Positions 46,148 through 54,951 of a stretch of DNA of 64,000 nucleotides are shown here, in pieces (positions within the stretch are counted from its first letter, which is position 1; every line of letters begins with the position of its first letter). The notes beneath the pieces were generated by a model. That model saw only the letters and a program-made list of their open reading frames with translations, had not been told where the DNA came from and searched no databases. The stretch comes from Granulosicoccus sp. (GTDB taxonomy: Bacteria; Pseudomonadota; Gammaproteobacteria; Granulosicoccales; Granulosicoccaceae), in assembly GCA_020627685.1 (NCBI GenBank), contig JAHDGK010000016.1, positions 1 to 64,000 of the forward strand, written 5' to 3'. The translations under genes and the position numbers were made by a program.

Positions 46148-46996
46148 ATGTCTTCCGCTACTCGTATAAAGTCCGACACTAAACCGAAAGTACTGTTTCG
46201 CGGGCTACTGCTGTATTTTTTGGCGCTACCGTTGCTGCCGGCTGTATTTGCCTCCCTGCTGAGTAGAGATCCTATAGAGGCGGTTGCCAGAGCGGCCGGA
46301 TTTTTACTCATAGTCACTGCGGCGACGCTGATTCGGAAAGGCATTCGTTTAGATAACGAAGCGCGGAAACGTCGGCTGCGTCGTCGTGCCAGCACTATTC
46401 AATATCGAATGATAGGCGCAGGTTTGGTCACTGCCGGTGTGTTTGTAGTGGCTTGGCTGGGTCTGGGTGGTCGGTATTCTCTTATCGAAAGTATTTTGTA
46501 TGCTGGTGCAACCTTGCTAGGTTGCTACTTATATTACGACTTTGATCCTGCTCGTAAAGACCCCGAAATTGCAGCGGTTGGCATCACCACAGAAGAAATA
46601 ATCGAGCTACTGGATGAGGCTGAAGGTCGTCTTGAAAAAATTGAACACTCAAGCCGACAAATTAAAAATGTTGAGTTTCGTGATCGCCTACGCCGGATTG
46701 TGAAAGATGCTCGCGGCATACTGGACACCATTGAGAATGATCCTGTCGACGCTCGACGAGCTCGTAAATTCTTAAAGGTATACCTTGATGGAGCTCAGCA
46801 GGTTACCGAAGGCTATGCCCGTACGCATACCACTGGTGAGACACACGCATTAGAAGATAATTTTCGGCGGGTGCTAACCACGATAGAAACGGTCATTGCC
46901 GAGCAGCAAACCAAACTCAAAGAAAACAACCTGTCTGATCTGGATGTGAATATTGAAGTCCTGCAGATGCAACTTGAAAAAGAAGGCGTAACCTAA
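46148..46996 (+). CDS. XpaC-family protein (5-bromo-4-chloroindolyl phosphate hydrolysis family)
   Basis: A 282-residue protein. Three hydrophobic segments lie in the first 130 residues (around 20-38, 45-60 and 95-128). The soluble C-terminal part is helical and charged: 'EIIELLDEAEGRLEKIEHSSRQIKN', then 'VKDARGILDTIENDPVDARRARKFLKVYLDGAQQV', the XpaC core. The family name comes from a Bacillus phenotype and says little about mechanism. It is almost always encoded next to a TelA gene, as here (63 bases downstream), so the two probably act together at the inner membrane. Confidence 0.86.
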   Translation: MSSATRIKSDTKPKVLFRGLLLYFLALPLLPAVFASLLSRDPIEAVARAAGFLLIVTAATLIRKGIRLDNEARKRRLRRRASTIQYRMIGAGLVTAGVFVVAWLGLGGRYSLIESILYAGATLLGCYLYYDFDPARKDPEIAAVGITTEEIIELLDEAEGRLEKIEHSSRQIKNVEFRDRLRRIVKDARGILDTIENDPVDARRARKFLKVYLDGAQQVTEGYARTHTTGETHALEDNFRRVLTTIETVIAEQQTKLKENNLSDLDVNIEVLQMQLEKEGVT

Positions 46997-47059
46997 GCTG
47001 AGTCAGTCCTTGACACTACGCGTAGCGTTAACTTCTCACTAACACGAAGGAGAGTATCC

Positions 47060-48229
47060 ATGAGTGAAACGACAACTGACATTGCCGACAAGGTAGACGT
47101 CTTACCTGGCACAGAGCTGCTGCCGGATTTAAAACACGACATCGTGCCTTACGAACAGGTTGATGCTTCAGAACGTCAGCTAATTGATCGTTTGATGAAT
47201 GAAATTAATTTAAGCGATAGCAACTCGGTTATTTTCTTCGGTAGCAAAGCTCAGCAAGAGTTGACAGCCATCTCCGACAACATGCTTGAAGGGGTGCGTA
47301 ATAAGGATTTAGGTTCCGCTGGCCGATCCCTAAACGATATGGTGAGTGTGTTACGCGGTTTTGAAGTAGAGAACTTCGATCCTAATGAACGTCCGGGATT
47401 TTTTACGCGTTTGTTCCGTCGATTGTTTGGAGGCGTCACGCCTGTTGCTAAGTTTATTCAACAGTATGAGGGTGTTCGTCGTCAGGTGGATACGGTCACC
47501 GATGATCTTGAAAAACACAAAACACTTTTACTGCGTGACATTAAATCCTTGGATAAGCTCTACAGCGCTAATCTAGATTACTTTCATAACCTGGAAGCCT
47601 ACATCGTTGCCGGAGAGCAGAAGCTCAAAGCCATTGATGACACGATGATTCCTGCCGCTGAGGCAAAGGCTGCCGAGCAAGACGATGTACTGCTCGCTCA
47701 AGAATTGCGTGATCTGCGTAGCGGGCGTGATGATCTAGAACGTCGTATTCACGATCTTCGCCTTACCCGGCAGGTCGCGATGCAAGGCTTGCCGAGTATT
47801 CGTCTTATTCAAGAAAACGACAAGGGCCTTGTTAACAAGATTAATTCAACGCTTGTCAATACAGTGCCTCTTTGGAGACAGCAACTAGCGCAGGCCGTGA
47901 CGATTTTCAGATCGGCGGAAGCTGCAAAAAGCGTCAAGGCCGCCAGCGACCTTACCAACGAGCTGTTAGAAAAAAATGCCGAGAATCTGCGTACTGCAAA
48001 TAAGACAGTCAGAGAAGAGCTTGAGCGTGGTGTGTTCGACGTCAATGCCGTCAAGCGTGCGAACGAGAATCTAATTGCCACTGTAGAAGAAAGCCTGCAA
48101 ATAGCAGATGAAGGTAAGCGTCGACGTGCAGACGCTGAGCGTCAACTGGAGTCTATGGAAGCTGAGCTGAAAGAAACTCTGAAAGCTGCCTCTGCACGGA
48201 CTCAATCTGCACCTGTAGCGGGAGTGTAA
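47060..48229 (+). CDS. TelA-family toxic anion resistance protein
   Basis: A 389-residue soluble, mostly alpha-helical protein with an AAGGAGAG ribosome site. Family blocks: 'NSVIFFGSKAQQELTAISDNML', 'LFRRLFGGVTPVAKFIQQYEGVRRQVD', 'DIKSLDKLYSANLDYFHNLEAYI' and 'VNKINSTLVNTVPLWRQQLAQAV'. Long coiled-coil stretches dominate, including the last 90 residues. TelA was linked to tellurite resistance, but relatives also affect resistance to cell-envelope antibiotics and bacteriocins. The SPFH gene starts two bases after its stop, so they are co-translated. Confidence 0.92.
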   Translation: MSETTTDIADKVDVLPGTELLPDLKHDIVPYEQVDASERQLIDRLMNEINLSDSNSVIFFGSKAQQELTAISDNMLEGVRNKDLGSAGRSLNDMVSVLRGFEVENFDPNERPGFFTRLFRRLFGGVTPVAKFIQQYEGVRRQVDTVTDDLEKHKTLLLRDIKSLDKLYSANLDYFHNLEAYIVAGEQKLKAIDDTMIPAAEAKAAEQDDVLLAQELRDLRSGRDDLERRIHDLRLTRQVAMQGLPSIRLIQENDKGLVNKINSTLVNTVPLWRQQLAQAVTIFRSAEAAKSVKAASDLTNELLEKNAENLRTANKTVREELERGVFDVNAVKRANENLIATVEESLQIADEGKRRRADAERQLESMEAELKETLKAASARTQSAPVAGV

Positions 48230-48231
48230 CG

Positions 48232-49338
48232 ATGGGTCTGTTCAGCAGATTCTTTAGTGAGTTTGTCGATGTCATCGAATGGACTGACGACACCAGTAAT
48301 ACCATGGTGTCGCGGTTCGAACGCTACGGTAATGAGATTAAGTACGGGGCAAAGCTCATTGTTCGCGAAGCGCAGTTTGCGGTTTTTGTGAACGAAGGTG
48401 AGGTAGCTGACGTACTAGGGCCTGGGACATACGAACTGGAAACCAAAAATCTTCCAGTGCTTACGACTTTGCAAAATTGGCATCACGGTTTTGAAAGTCC
48501 GTTTAAGGCTGAGGTTTATTTTTGTAACGCTCGCCGTTTCACGGATCTTAAATGGGGTACCAAACAACCCTTGATGTTGCGAGACAGTGAGTTTGGTGGT
48601 TTGCGTATTCGTGCTTTTGGTACCTATGGTGTACGAATTACCGACGCTCTAACGTTTATCCGTGAAATTGTCGGTACCGAAGGCGTTTTTACAACCGATG
48701 AAATCAGCTCGCAATTGCGTAATCTAATTACCTCACGATTTGCCACCATCATTGGCGGCTCCAACATACCCGTGTTGGATATGGCGGCAAACTACGACCA
48801 GTTAGGTGAATTCCTGACAACTCGGATTGCCCCTGAGTTTGGAGAGTACGGATTAGAACTCACACGAATTCTTGTCGAGAATATCTCTCTACCCCCTAAA
48901 GTGTCTGAAGCATTAGATAAGCGCACTAGCATGGGTATGACGGGTAATTTAGACCGGTATCTGCAATACCAGACGGGTGCGTCAATGGAAGCTGCAGCTG
49001 CTAACCCCGGTGGTGGTGCTTCTGATGGTGTCGGCATGGGTATTGGTTTTGCCATGGCCAATCAAATGAGCGATCAGATGCGTGGTTCAGGGCAGGTTGC
49101 GTCTCCGCCCCCGGTACCCGGGACTAGTCAGAGCGTTTATCACGTTGTTGTGGATGGTGAAGCACGGGGTCCGTATTCAGTTGATCTGCTCAAACAGCAA
49201 GCGGCATCGGGTGCATTGAGCGCCGATACGCTCGTTTGGGCACCGGAACTCGTCCAATGGCAAGCGGCCGGCACCGTCGATGCATTGAGCTCTGTGTGGG
49301 GAGACTCAAACCCTACGCCACCACCTATTCCGTCCTGA
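48232..49338 (+). CDS. SPFH-domain protein with C-terminal GYF_2 domain (YdjI-like)
   Basis: A 368-residue protein. Residues about 1-245 form the SPFH/'virion core'-type domain of B. subtilis YdjI: 'IKYGAKLIVREAQFAVFVNEGEVADVLGPG', 'KWGTKQPLMLRDSEFGGLRIRAFG' and 'LGEFLTTRIAPEFGEYGLEL'. A Gly/Met-rich linker ('NPGGGASDGVGMGIGFAMA') leads to a GYF_2 domain, 'YHVVVDGEARGPYSVDLLKQ' with 'WAPELVQWQAAG', which binds proline-rich or membrane partners. There is no transmembrane helix. Such proteins scaffold stress complexes at membranes. It follows TelA by two bases and precedes the zinc-ribbon membrane protein. Confidence 0.88.
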   Translation: MGLFSRFFSEFVDVIEWTDDTSNTMVSRFERYGNEIKYGAKLIVREAQFAVFVNEGEVADVLGPGTYELETKNLPVLTTLQNWHHGFESPFKAEVYFCNARRFTDLKWGTKQPLMLRDSEFGGLRIRAFGTYGVRITDALTFIREIVGTEGVFTTDEISSQLRNLITSRFATIIGGSNIPVLDMAANYDQLGEFLTTRIAPEFGEYGLELTRILVENISLPPKVSEALDKRTSMGMTGNLDRYLQYQTGASMEAAAANPGGGASDGVGMGIGFAMANQMSDQMRGSGQVASPPPVPGTSQSVYHVVVDGEARGPYSVDLLKQQAASGALSADTLVWAPELVQWQAAGTVDALSSVWGDSNPTPPPIPS

Positions 49339-49344
49339 ACCTTC

Positions 49345-49390
49345 TAGAGCGTTTAGCATCGCAACGTTTATGCTGCGACTTCACGCTCTA
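49345..49390 (+). repeat. Two-tier inverted repeat between SPFH and zinc-ribbon genes
   Basis: TAGAGCGT (49345-49352) pairs with ACGCTCTA (49383-49390), with an inner TCGCA/TGCGA stem. No T-run follows, so it may be an RNA-processing or stability element, or part of a promoter for the next gene. Confidence 0.45.
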
Positions 49391-49415
49391 AACATAATCG
49401 GTATATAGACTGACA

Positions 49416-50720
49416 ATGGGTCTGCGAGAACGGCTGCAAGCACAGTTGCAAGAACGCTTGGCGAATCAGGCGGCTGTGGATCATGATAAGTCTGCAGCGG
49501 TCAATCGATACGACTGGGCTCCAGACCGTTCGGACGCCAAGGATATTGGTGAGGCGACCACTAAGGCATTAACCGAGAAGCGTTTCCCTTGTGCCCAATG
49601 CGGTGCGGCTCTCAATTACGCTGTTGGTACACAATCGTTAGAGTGTCCCTATTGCGGGCACCTGAACGCGATTGCTGGCGGAGCAGAGCGTTTACGTGAG
49701 CTGGACTACCACACGGCACTAAGACGTCTTCAGGACTCGGCACACATCGAACCTGAACGTAATGTGATTGCGTGTCCCAATTGTGCAGCGCAATTTGCCA
49801 TGGACGCGCATATACACTCCGGTGATTGCCCGTTTTGCGGTACCTCGGTGGTCACCGAAACCAGTAAATCGAAACTACTCAAGCCGAAAGGTTTGCTGCC
49901 TTTTGCCATTACTTCAGATGCCGCGAGGGATGCTTACAAGCAGTGGTTAAATAAACGCTGGTTTGCGCCTAATGCGTTAAAAAAATACGCGCGTAGCGAT
50001 GCGAAGTTGAATGGTGTGTACATTCCCTATTGGACTTACGATAGTGATACGGCTACGTCGTATCAGGGGCAGAGAGGTGAGGTTTACTACGTCAGGCAAC
50101 GCTACACAACGACGATAAACGGTAAACGAGTTACCAGAACTCGTCAGGTGCCTAAAATACGTTGGTATCCGGCCAGTGGTCGTACGTCTCGTCATTTTGA
50201 TGATGTGTTGGTTGGGGCTACGCGAACGCTACCCCGCAAGATAACTGACTGGTTGGCCCCCTGGGATTTAGTCAATCTTGTGCCCTATACCGAGGAGTAT
50301 TTAGCCGGTTTTAGCAGCGAGGTTTATCAGGTTGATCTTGATGAAGGATTTAATATCGCTCAAGAGACGATGGACAATGTGATACGAAGTGACGTGCGTC
50401 GAGCGATCGGTGGTGACCAGCAACGTATTACGTCATTGCGAACACGTCATAGTGACACAACATTTAAGCATGTGCTTCTACCACTTTGGACTGCGGCCTT
50501 TCAGTTTCGCGGTAAGACCTATCGTTTTGTTGTTAATGGAAGAACGGGAAAAGTACAAGGCGAGCGCCCGTATAGCATTATTAAGATTGCTCTTGCCACG
50601 ATTGCTGGATTGATCTTCGCAGGCAGCGCATTAGTACTGATGAACCAATCAGGAGCGTTCGATAATTACAGTGGAGGATTTTCTACAGGCTTTGAGTCAG
50701 TTTTTGACCGACGTTTTTAA
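49416..50720 (+). CDS. Double zinc-ribbon membrane protein (TFIIB-type zinc finger, YdjG-like)
   Basis: A 434-residue protein. Two zinc ribbons with identical spacing lie at Cys59-Cys62/Cys77-Cys80 and Cys120-Cys123/Cys138-Cys141 (CxxC-x14-CxxC each). A beta-rich central domain follows: 'GVYIPYWTYDSDTATSYQGQ', 'YYVRQRYTTTINGKRVTRT' and 'KHVLLPLWTAAFQFRGKTYRF'. One transmembrane helix sits near residues 392-412 and a short periplasmic tail ends the protein. B. subtilis YdjG, encoded beside PspA and YdjI, has the same plan, so this probably recruits partners to the membrane under stress (inference). It is the last gene of the XpaC-TelA-SPFH set. Confidence 0.85.
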   Translation: MGLRERLQAQLQERLANQAAVDHDKSAAVNRYDWAPDRSDAKDIGEATTKALTEKRFPCAQCGAALNYAVGTQSLECPYCGHLNAIAGGAERLRELDYHTALRRLQDSAHIEPERNVIACPNCAAQFAMDAHIHSGDCPFCGTSVVTETSKSKLLKPKGLLPFAITSDAARDAYKQWLNKRWFAPNALKKYARSDAKLNGVYIPYWTYDSDTATSYQGQRGEVYYVRQRYTTTINGKRVTRTRQVPKIRWYPASGRTSRHFDDVLVGATRTLPRKITDWLAPWDLVNLVPYTEEYLAGFSSEVYQVDLDEGFNIAQETMDNVIRSDVRRAIGGDQQRITSLRTRHSDTTFKHVLLPLWTAAFQFRGKTYRFVVNGRTGKVQGERPYSIIKIALATIAGLIFAGSALVLMNQSGAFDNYSGGFSTGFESVFDRRF

Positions 50721-50753
50721 GTGATATCGGCTAACTGGATTCGTACGAACCCC

Positions 50754-52268
50754 TTATCCTGATACGTGTCTGCGTTGGCGCTGAGCAGCGGTGTGTTTTG
50801 GATTGGCAAGATTTAAAGCACTAGCGCCTTTAAATTTGGGCACGCCTTTCAAACGATTATGTTTAAAGTCTTCGAGTAAGGCTGTTTCAACAAGGTTGGC
50901 ATCCTGCAGTTGTACATCAAGCATATGTTCGTGCAGGAGTGTGAACAATTTTGAGAGTGCAATCTTATGAGTTTGTGCGGTTGTCTTGAATAACCAGTCG
51001 CTTAGTGCCATGAAATGTTCAAATGCATTCCCTGACAGCAACAGCGGAAGGGTTTTTGGAAAGCGTCCGGAATTCCCGATTAGGTCCCAGTAGCGTGCAA
51101 ATCTGACCATGCGCTGTACCGTTTCAAAGTCAGCATCCTTATGCGCCAATATGCGATATGGAGGAGTGGTTTGGTAACGCATATCGTATTCTTGGGTATG
51201 TCTGGCAATGGGAGTGCCTCGTAACCGTTTAAGAACTCCGACTTGAATTTCCTGCGGCCCTAGCGAATGCAGTAAATTAAAACCTTCCCCAAAGCTTTCT
51301 AATGTTTCACCTGGTAGGCCGAATATTAAGTCGGCGTGAATATGTGCCTGTGTGTGTTGTCTTAACCATTGAAGGTTTTCACAGGTCTTATCATGTTGTT
51401 GTTTACGACTAATTCTTTTTTGAACATCGGCGTTGAACGATTGAATACCAATTTCAAATTGCAAGGAATTTTCTGGGAAACGAGGCAGGAGTTCGAGCAA
51501 TACGTCAGGTAGCCTGTCCGGTATAAGTTCAAAGTGTAAAAAAAGCTCTTTATCCATTTGAGCTAAGAAAAATTCTAATATGCTTTTGCTCGTTGCCGCC
51601 TTTAAGTTAAATGTTCTATCAACAAACTTAAATTGTCTGGCGCCCCTGTCTATCAAATTCTGCATATGAGATAGGAATGCAGGTAAGTCGAAAGCAACGG
51701 CTGTTTTATCCAATGACGATAAACAAAATTCACATTTGAAAGGGCAGCCTCTGGAAGCCTCTACATAGATCACCCTGTGTGCAATATCGTTATCGCTGTA
51801 ATAGGGGTAAGGAGACTTGAGTTCGTTTATATCAACGGGCAGTGAAGACACTTGCTTGGCATTCTTCTCACCTTTTAATATGTCAGTACACAGTTCACCA
51901 AAGCGGATATCTGCAGCACCGGTTATGGTGTGGTCGGCAAGTTTGGCAATGGGTTGGTCATCGAGTTCGTAACTGACTTCAGGGCCGCCGATGACTATAG
52001 TAATATCTGGACGTATAACGTTGATAAGCCGAATGACATCGGTTGTCTGCGTGACATTCCAGATGTACACACCGAAGCCAATGATCTTGATGTCAGGCTT
52101 TAGCAGCAGCTCTACAATATCTTCGGGGCGTTGTTCTAAGGTGAATTCCACCAGAGCGGTCTGCGGTTGCAAGTCGCCCATGTTGGCGTATAGATAACGA
52201 AGTCCGAGAGAGGCATGAATATAGCGCGCATTGATTGTGCACAAGACAATGTCTTTCGTGGCGTTCAA
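50754..52268 (-). CDS. B12-binding-domain radical SAM protein (DUF4080 type)
   Basis: A 504-residue protein. Residues 1-135 form a cobalamin-binding-like Rossmann domain ('DIKIIGFGVYIWNVTQTTDVI', 'VIGGPEVSYE'). The radical SAM cluster is Cys175/Cys179/Cys182 in 'RGCPFKCEFCLSS'. The barrel continues with 'QFEIGIQSFNADVQKRISRK' and 'IHADLIFGLPGETLESFGEGF', followed by a helical C-terminal DUF4080-like region. The substrate is unknown; relatives methylate or rearrange poorly activated carbons, and many of this subtype are uncharacterised. It begins three bases after yejF ends, so it is the last gene of the yej operon. Confidence 0.88.
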   Translation of the reverse strand: MNATKDIVLCTINARYIHASLGLRYLYANMGDLQPQTALVEFTLEQRPEDIVELLLKPDIKIIGFGVYIWNVTQTTDVIRLINVIRPDITIVIGGPEVSYELDDQPIAKLADHTITGAADIRFGELCTDILKGEKNAKQVSSLPVDINELKSPYPYYSDNDIAHRVIYVEASRGCPFKCEFCLSSLDKTAVAFDLPAFLSHMQNLIDRGARQFKFVDRTFNLKAATSKSILEFFLAQMDKELFLHFELIPDRLPDVLLELLPRFPENSLQFEIGIQSFNADVQKRISRKQQHDKTCENLQWLRQHTQAHIHADLIFGLPGETLESFGEGFNLLHSLGPQEIQVGVLKRLRGTPIARHTQEYDMRYQTTPPYRILAHKDADFETVQRMVRFARYWDLIGNSGRFPKTLPLLLSGNAFEHFMALSDWLFKTTAQTHKIALSKLFTLLHEHMLDVQLQDANLVETALLEDFKHNRLKGVPKFKGASALNLANPKHTAAQRQRRHVSG

Positions 52269-52271
52269 AAA

Positions 52272-53873
52272 TTACTCTGCTGCTATATCGAATGCGGCTC
52301 GCATTAATTCACGAGTGTAGGGCTTTTTGGGATGATTGAGCACGGTGTACGCTGACCCGCTTTCCACAATCTTACCATCCCTCATAACGATAATCTCATC
52401 GCTTAAGGCCCTGACTACTTTTAAATCGTGACTGATAAACAGATAGGCCAACTGATGCTTCGTTTGTAAATGCTGAAGCAGTTCAACAATTTGGGCTTGT
52501 ACTGACATATCGAGTGCCGATGTCGGCTCGTCCAGTATCACAAGGGAGGGTTTGAGAACCAAGGCTCTGGCTATGGCGATACGTTGTCGTTGCCCACCGG
52601 AGAACTCATGTGGGAAACGGTTAAGCGCGCTATCGTCGAGGCCAACTTCTTTGAGCACCTGAGATACTTTCGCAGTGCGGCTTTCTGCCGAGAGTTCAGG
52701 GTGGTGAATCTTAAGCCCTTCCTCGACAATTTGAAGTATGGACAGTCTCGGGCTGAGGCTGCCGAACGGATCTTGAAAAACAATCTGGACCGACTTCCTA
52801 ATGATGCGAAGTTCTTTTTGGGTGTACTTGTGGATTTGTTTGCCGTCGAAAGTAATTTCACCATCACTTTGAATGAGCCGCAGAAGCGCTAAACCCAAAG
52901 TGGTTTTGCCGGAGCCAGATTCTCCAACTACCCCCATGGTTCTACCGGCTTTTAGCGTAAGGCTAATATCGTCGCAGGCATGCACGTGGCTTTTAACGCG
53001 GCCAAATAAACCGCCTTTGATCGGAAAACGTACCTGTATGTTGTTGGCTTGCAATACGACAGCCTGCTTGCCAGTGTCGCGCATGGGAAGAGAGGCGGGC
53101 TCGGAGGCGAGTAAGTGCTGCGTATAGCTATGCTGAGGGTTTTCAAAAATCTGAGTGGTATCGCCGGACTCCACAATCTCACCATGGGTCATGACATGAA
53201 TGTGGTCAGCCATCTTTCTCACAATGCCCAAGTCATGGGTTATGAGTAAAAGTGCCATACCTAGTTTTTCTTGAAGCTCGCTTAAAAGCTCCAGTATTTG
53301 TGCCTGAATAGTCACGTCTAGCGCGGTGGTTGGCTCATCGGCAATTAGCAGGTCCGGCTCGTTGGCCAATGCCATTGCAATCATGACGCGTTGACGCTGT
53401 CCACCGGAGAGCTCATGCGGGTAGGCCGTAAGGCGTGATTGCGCATTACGGATGCCGACAAGTTCTAACAACTCCAGTACTCGCGCACGTGATGCCGGGC
53501 CATCAAGGCCTTTATGTAATTTTAGCGACTCGCTTATTTGTCTGTCGATGGTGTGTAGCGGGTTAAGCGATGTCATGGGTTCTTGGAAAATCATGCTGAT
53601 TTGATTACCACGAACCGATTGCATAACCGTTGGACCTGCGCCCACTAATTCCTGCCCTTCATACAAAATGCTGCCGCTGGGATGGTTGGCAAACGGGTAG
53701 GGGAGTAGCTGCATGACCGACAAGGCTGTTACAGATTTTCCCGATCCGCTCTCACCGACCAAGGCAACTGTTTGCCCTTTGTTTATCGTCACGTTGACAT
53801 CTTTAACCGCTGGCGCAGTGTTCTCACCAAAGGCGATGCTTAAGTTACTGATGCTGAGTAATGGTTTACTCAT
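52272..53873 (-). CDS. yejF: Microcin C/peptide ABC transporter ATP-binding protein YejF
   Basis: A double ABC ATPase of about 533 residues. First half: 'GESGSGKSVTALS', 'LSGGQRQRVMIA', 'LLIADEPTTALD'. Second half: 'GESGSGKTTLGLA', 'FSGGQRQRIAIA', 'LVILDEPTSALD'. I take ATG 53873 (AGGA ten bases upstream) rather than the track start at 53891, which gives a length close to E. coli YejF (529). It overlaps yejE by eight bases. It powers peptide and microcin C import through YejBE. Confidence 0.93.
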   Translation of the reverse strand: MSKPLLSISNLSIAFGENTAPAVKDVNVTINKGQTVALVGESGSGKSVTALSVMQLLPYPFANHPSGSILYEGQELVGAGPTVMQSVRGNQISMIFQEPMTSLNPLHTIDRQISESLKLHKGLDGPASRARVLELLELVGIRNAQSRLTAYPHELSGGQRQRVMIAMALANEPDLLIADEPTTALDVTIQAQILELLSELQEKLGMALLLITHDLGIVRKMADHIHVMTHGEIVESGDTTQIFENPQHSYTQHLLASEPASLPMRDTGKQAVVLQANNIQVRFPIKGGLFGRVKSHVHACDDISLTLKAGRTMGVVGESGSGKTTLGLALLRLIQSDGEITFDGKQIHKYTQKELRIIRKSVQIVFQDPFGSLSPRLSILQIVEEGLKIHHPELSAESRTAKVSQVLKEVGLDDSALNRFPHEFSGGQRQRIAIARALVLKPSLVILDEPTSALDMSVQAQIVELLQHLQTKHQLAYLFISHDLKVVRALSDEIIVMRDGKIVESGSAYTVLNHPKKPYTRELMRAAFDIAAE

Positions 53874-54909
53874 CGGACGGTTGTCCTGCAAACGTTTTTC
53901 TTGGGTCTAGCGCATCGCGTACCGCTTCACCTACAAATACGAGTAGGCTCAGCATAAAGGCTAGAACCAGAAACGCAGAAAGTCCCAGCCAGGGAGCGTG
54001 AAGATTGTCACGACCTTGCTTCAGCATTTCCCCTAGAGAAGCAGATCCTGGAGGTAATCCCAGCCCGAGGAAATCAAGCCCTGTTAGAGTGGTTACGGAA
54101 CCACTTAAAATAAAGGGTAGGAACGTAACTGTCGCGACCATTGCATTTGGCAGAGTATGTCGGATCATGATAGTTGTGTCACCGACGCCTAACGCTTTCG
54201 CCGCACGGATGTACTCAAAATTACGCGCCCTTAAAAACTCGGCGCGGACAACCCCGACTAACGATGTCCAACTGAATAGTGTCATCAAAACCAATAGGGA
54301 AATAAATCCTGGTTGGATAACACTGGCCATGATGATGAGCAGGTAGAGTACGGGAAGGCCTTGCCATATTTCGATAAAACGTTGTGCCAACAAATCTAAC
54401 AGTCCACCAAAGTAGCCTTGTACAGCGCCTGCGGCCACACCGATGATTGTACTGAACAGGGTGAGTAACAAACCAAAGCTGACCGATACACGGAAACCGT
54501 AGAGCAGTCGTGCGAAGACATCTCGCCCTTGATCATCGGTACCTAGCCAATGTCGGCTTGACGGTGCACTAGGCGGACTGCTTTGCAGATCAAAATCAAT
54601 CGTGTCATGGCTAAACGGCACCAGCGGCCAGTATATTTTTCCTTTCTCTTCAATGAGATCTGTCAGGTAGGGATCCGTGTAGTCGGAATCGAAGCCGGGA
54701 TCTCCACCGAAGGTGGATTCCGGGTACGAGGTCAGTACAGGGAAATACCAGTCGTTATCGTATTTAATGGCTAGCGGATTGTCGTTAGCAATGAATTCGG
54801 AGAATAAGGAAAGTATGAATATAACGCTGAAAATCCAAAACGCCCAGAAGCCTCTCCGGTTACGTTTAAAGCTCGCCAGTCTTCTTTGATTTATCTGACT
54901 TAGAGGCAC
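53866..54909 (-). CDS. yejE: Microcin C/peptide ABC transporter permease YejE
   Basis: A 347-residue inner-membrane subunit. The opening 'INQRRLASFKRNRRGFWAFWIF' and the periplasmic segment 'DNDWYFPVLTSYPESTFGGDPGF' are typical of YejE, which has a longer first periplasmic loop than DppC. 'RHWLGTDDQGRDVFARLLYGFR' and the EAA loop 'YIRAAKALGVGDTTIMIRHTLPNAM' are clear. It lies 42 bases after yejB and is coupled to yejF by overlap. Confidence 0.94.
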   Translation of the reverse strand: MPLSQINQRRLASFKRNRRGFWAFWIFSVIFILSLFSEFIANDNPLAIKYDNDWYFPVLTSYPESTFGGDPGFDSDYTDPYLTDLIEEKGKIYWPLVPFSHDTIDFDLQSSPPSAPSSRHWLGTDDQGRDVFARLLYGFRVSVSFGLLLTLFSTIIGVAAGAVQGYFGGLLDLLAQRFIEIWQGLPVLYLLIIMASVIQPGFISLLVLMTLFSWTSLVGVVRAEFLRARNFEYIRAAKALGVGDTTIMIRHTLPNAMVATVTFLPFILSGSVTTLTGLDFLGLGLPPGSASLGEMLKQGRDNLHAPWLGLSAFLVLAFMLSLLVFVGEAVRDALDPRKTFAGQPSDE

Positions 54910-54951
54910 TGTTGAGCCTCCTTTAACGAGGGTGTGAAAGAAAGAATCACG

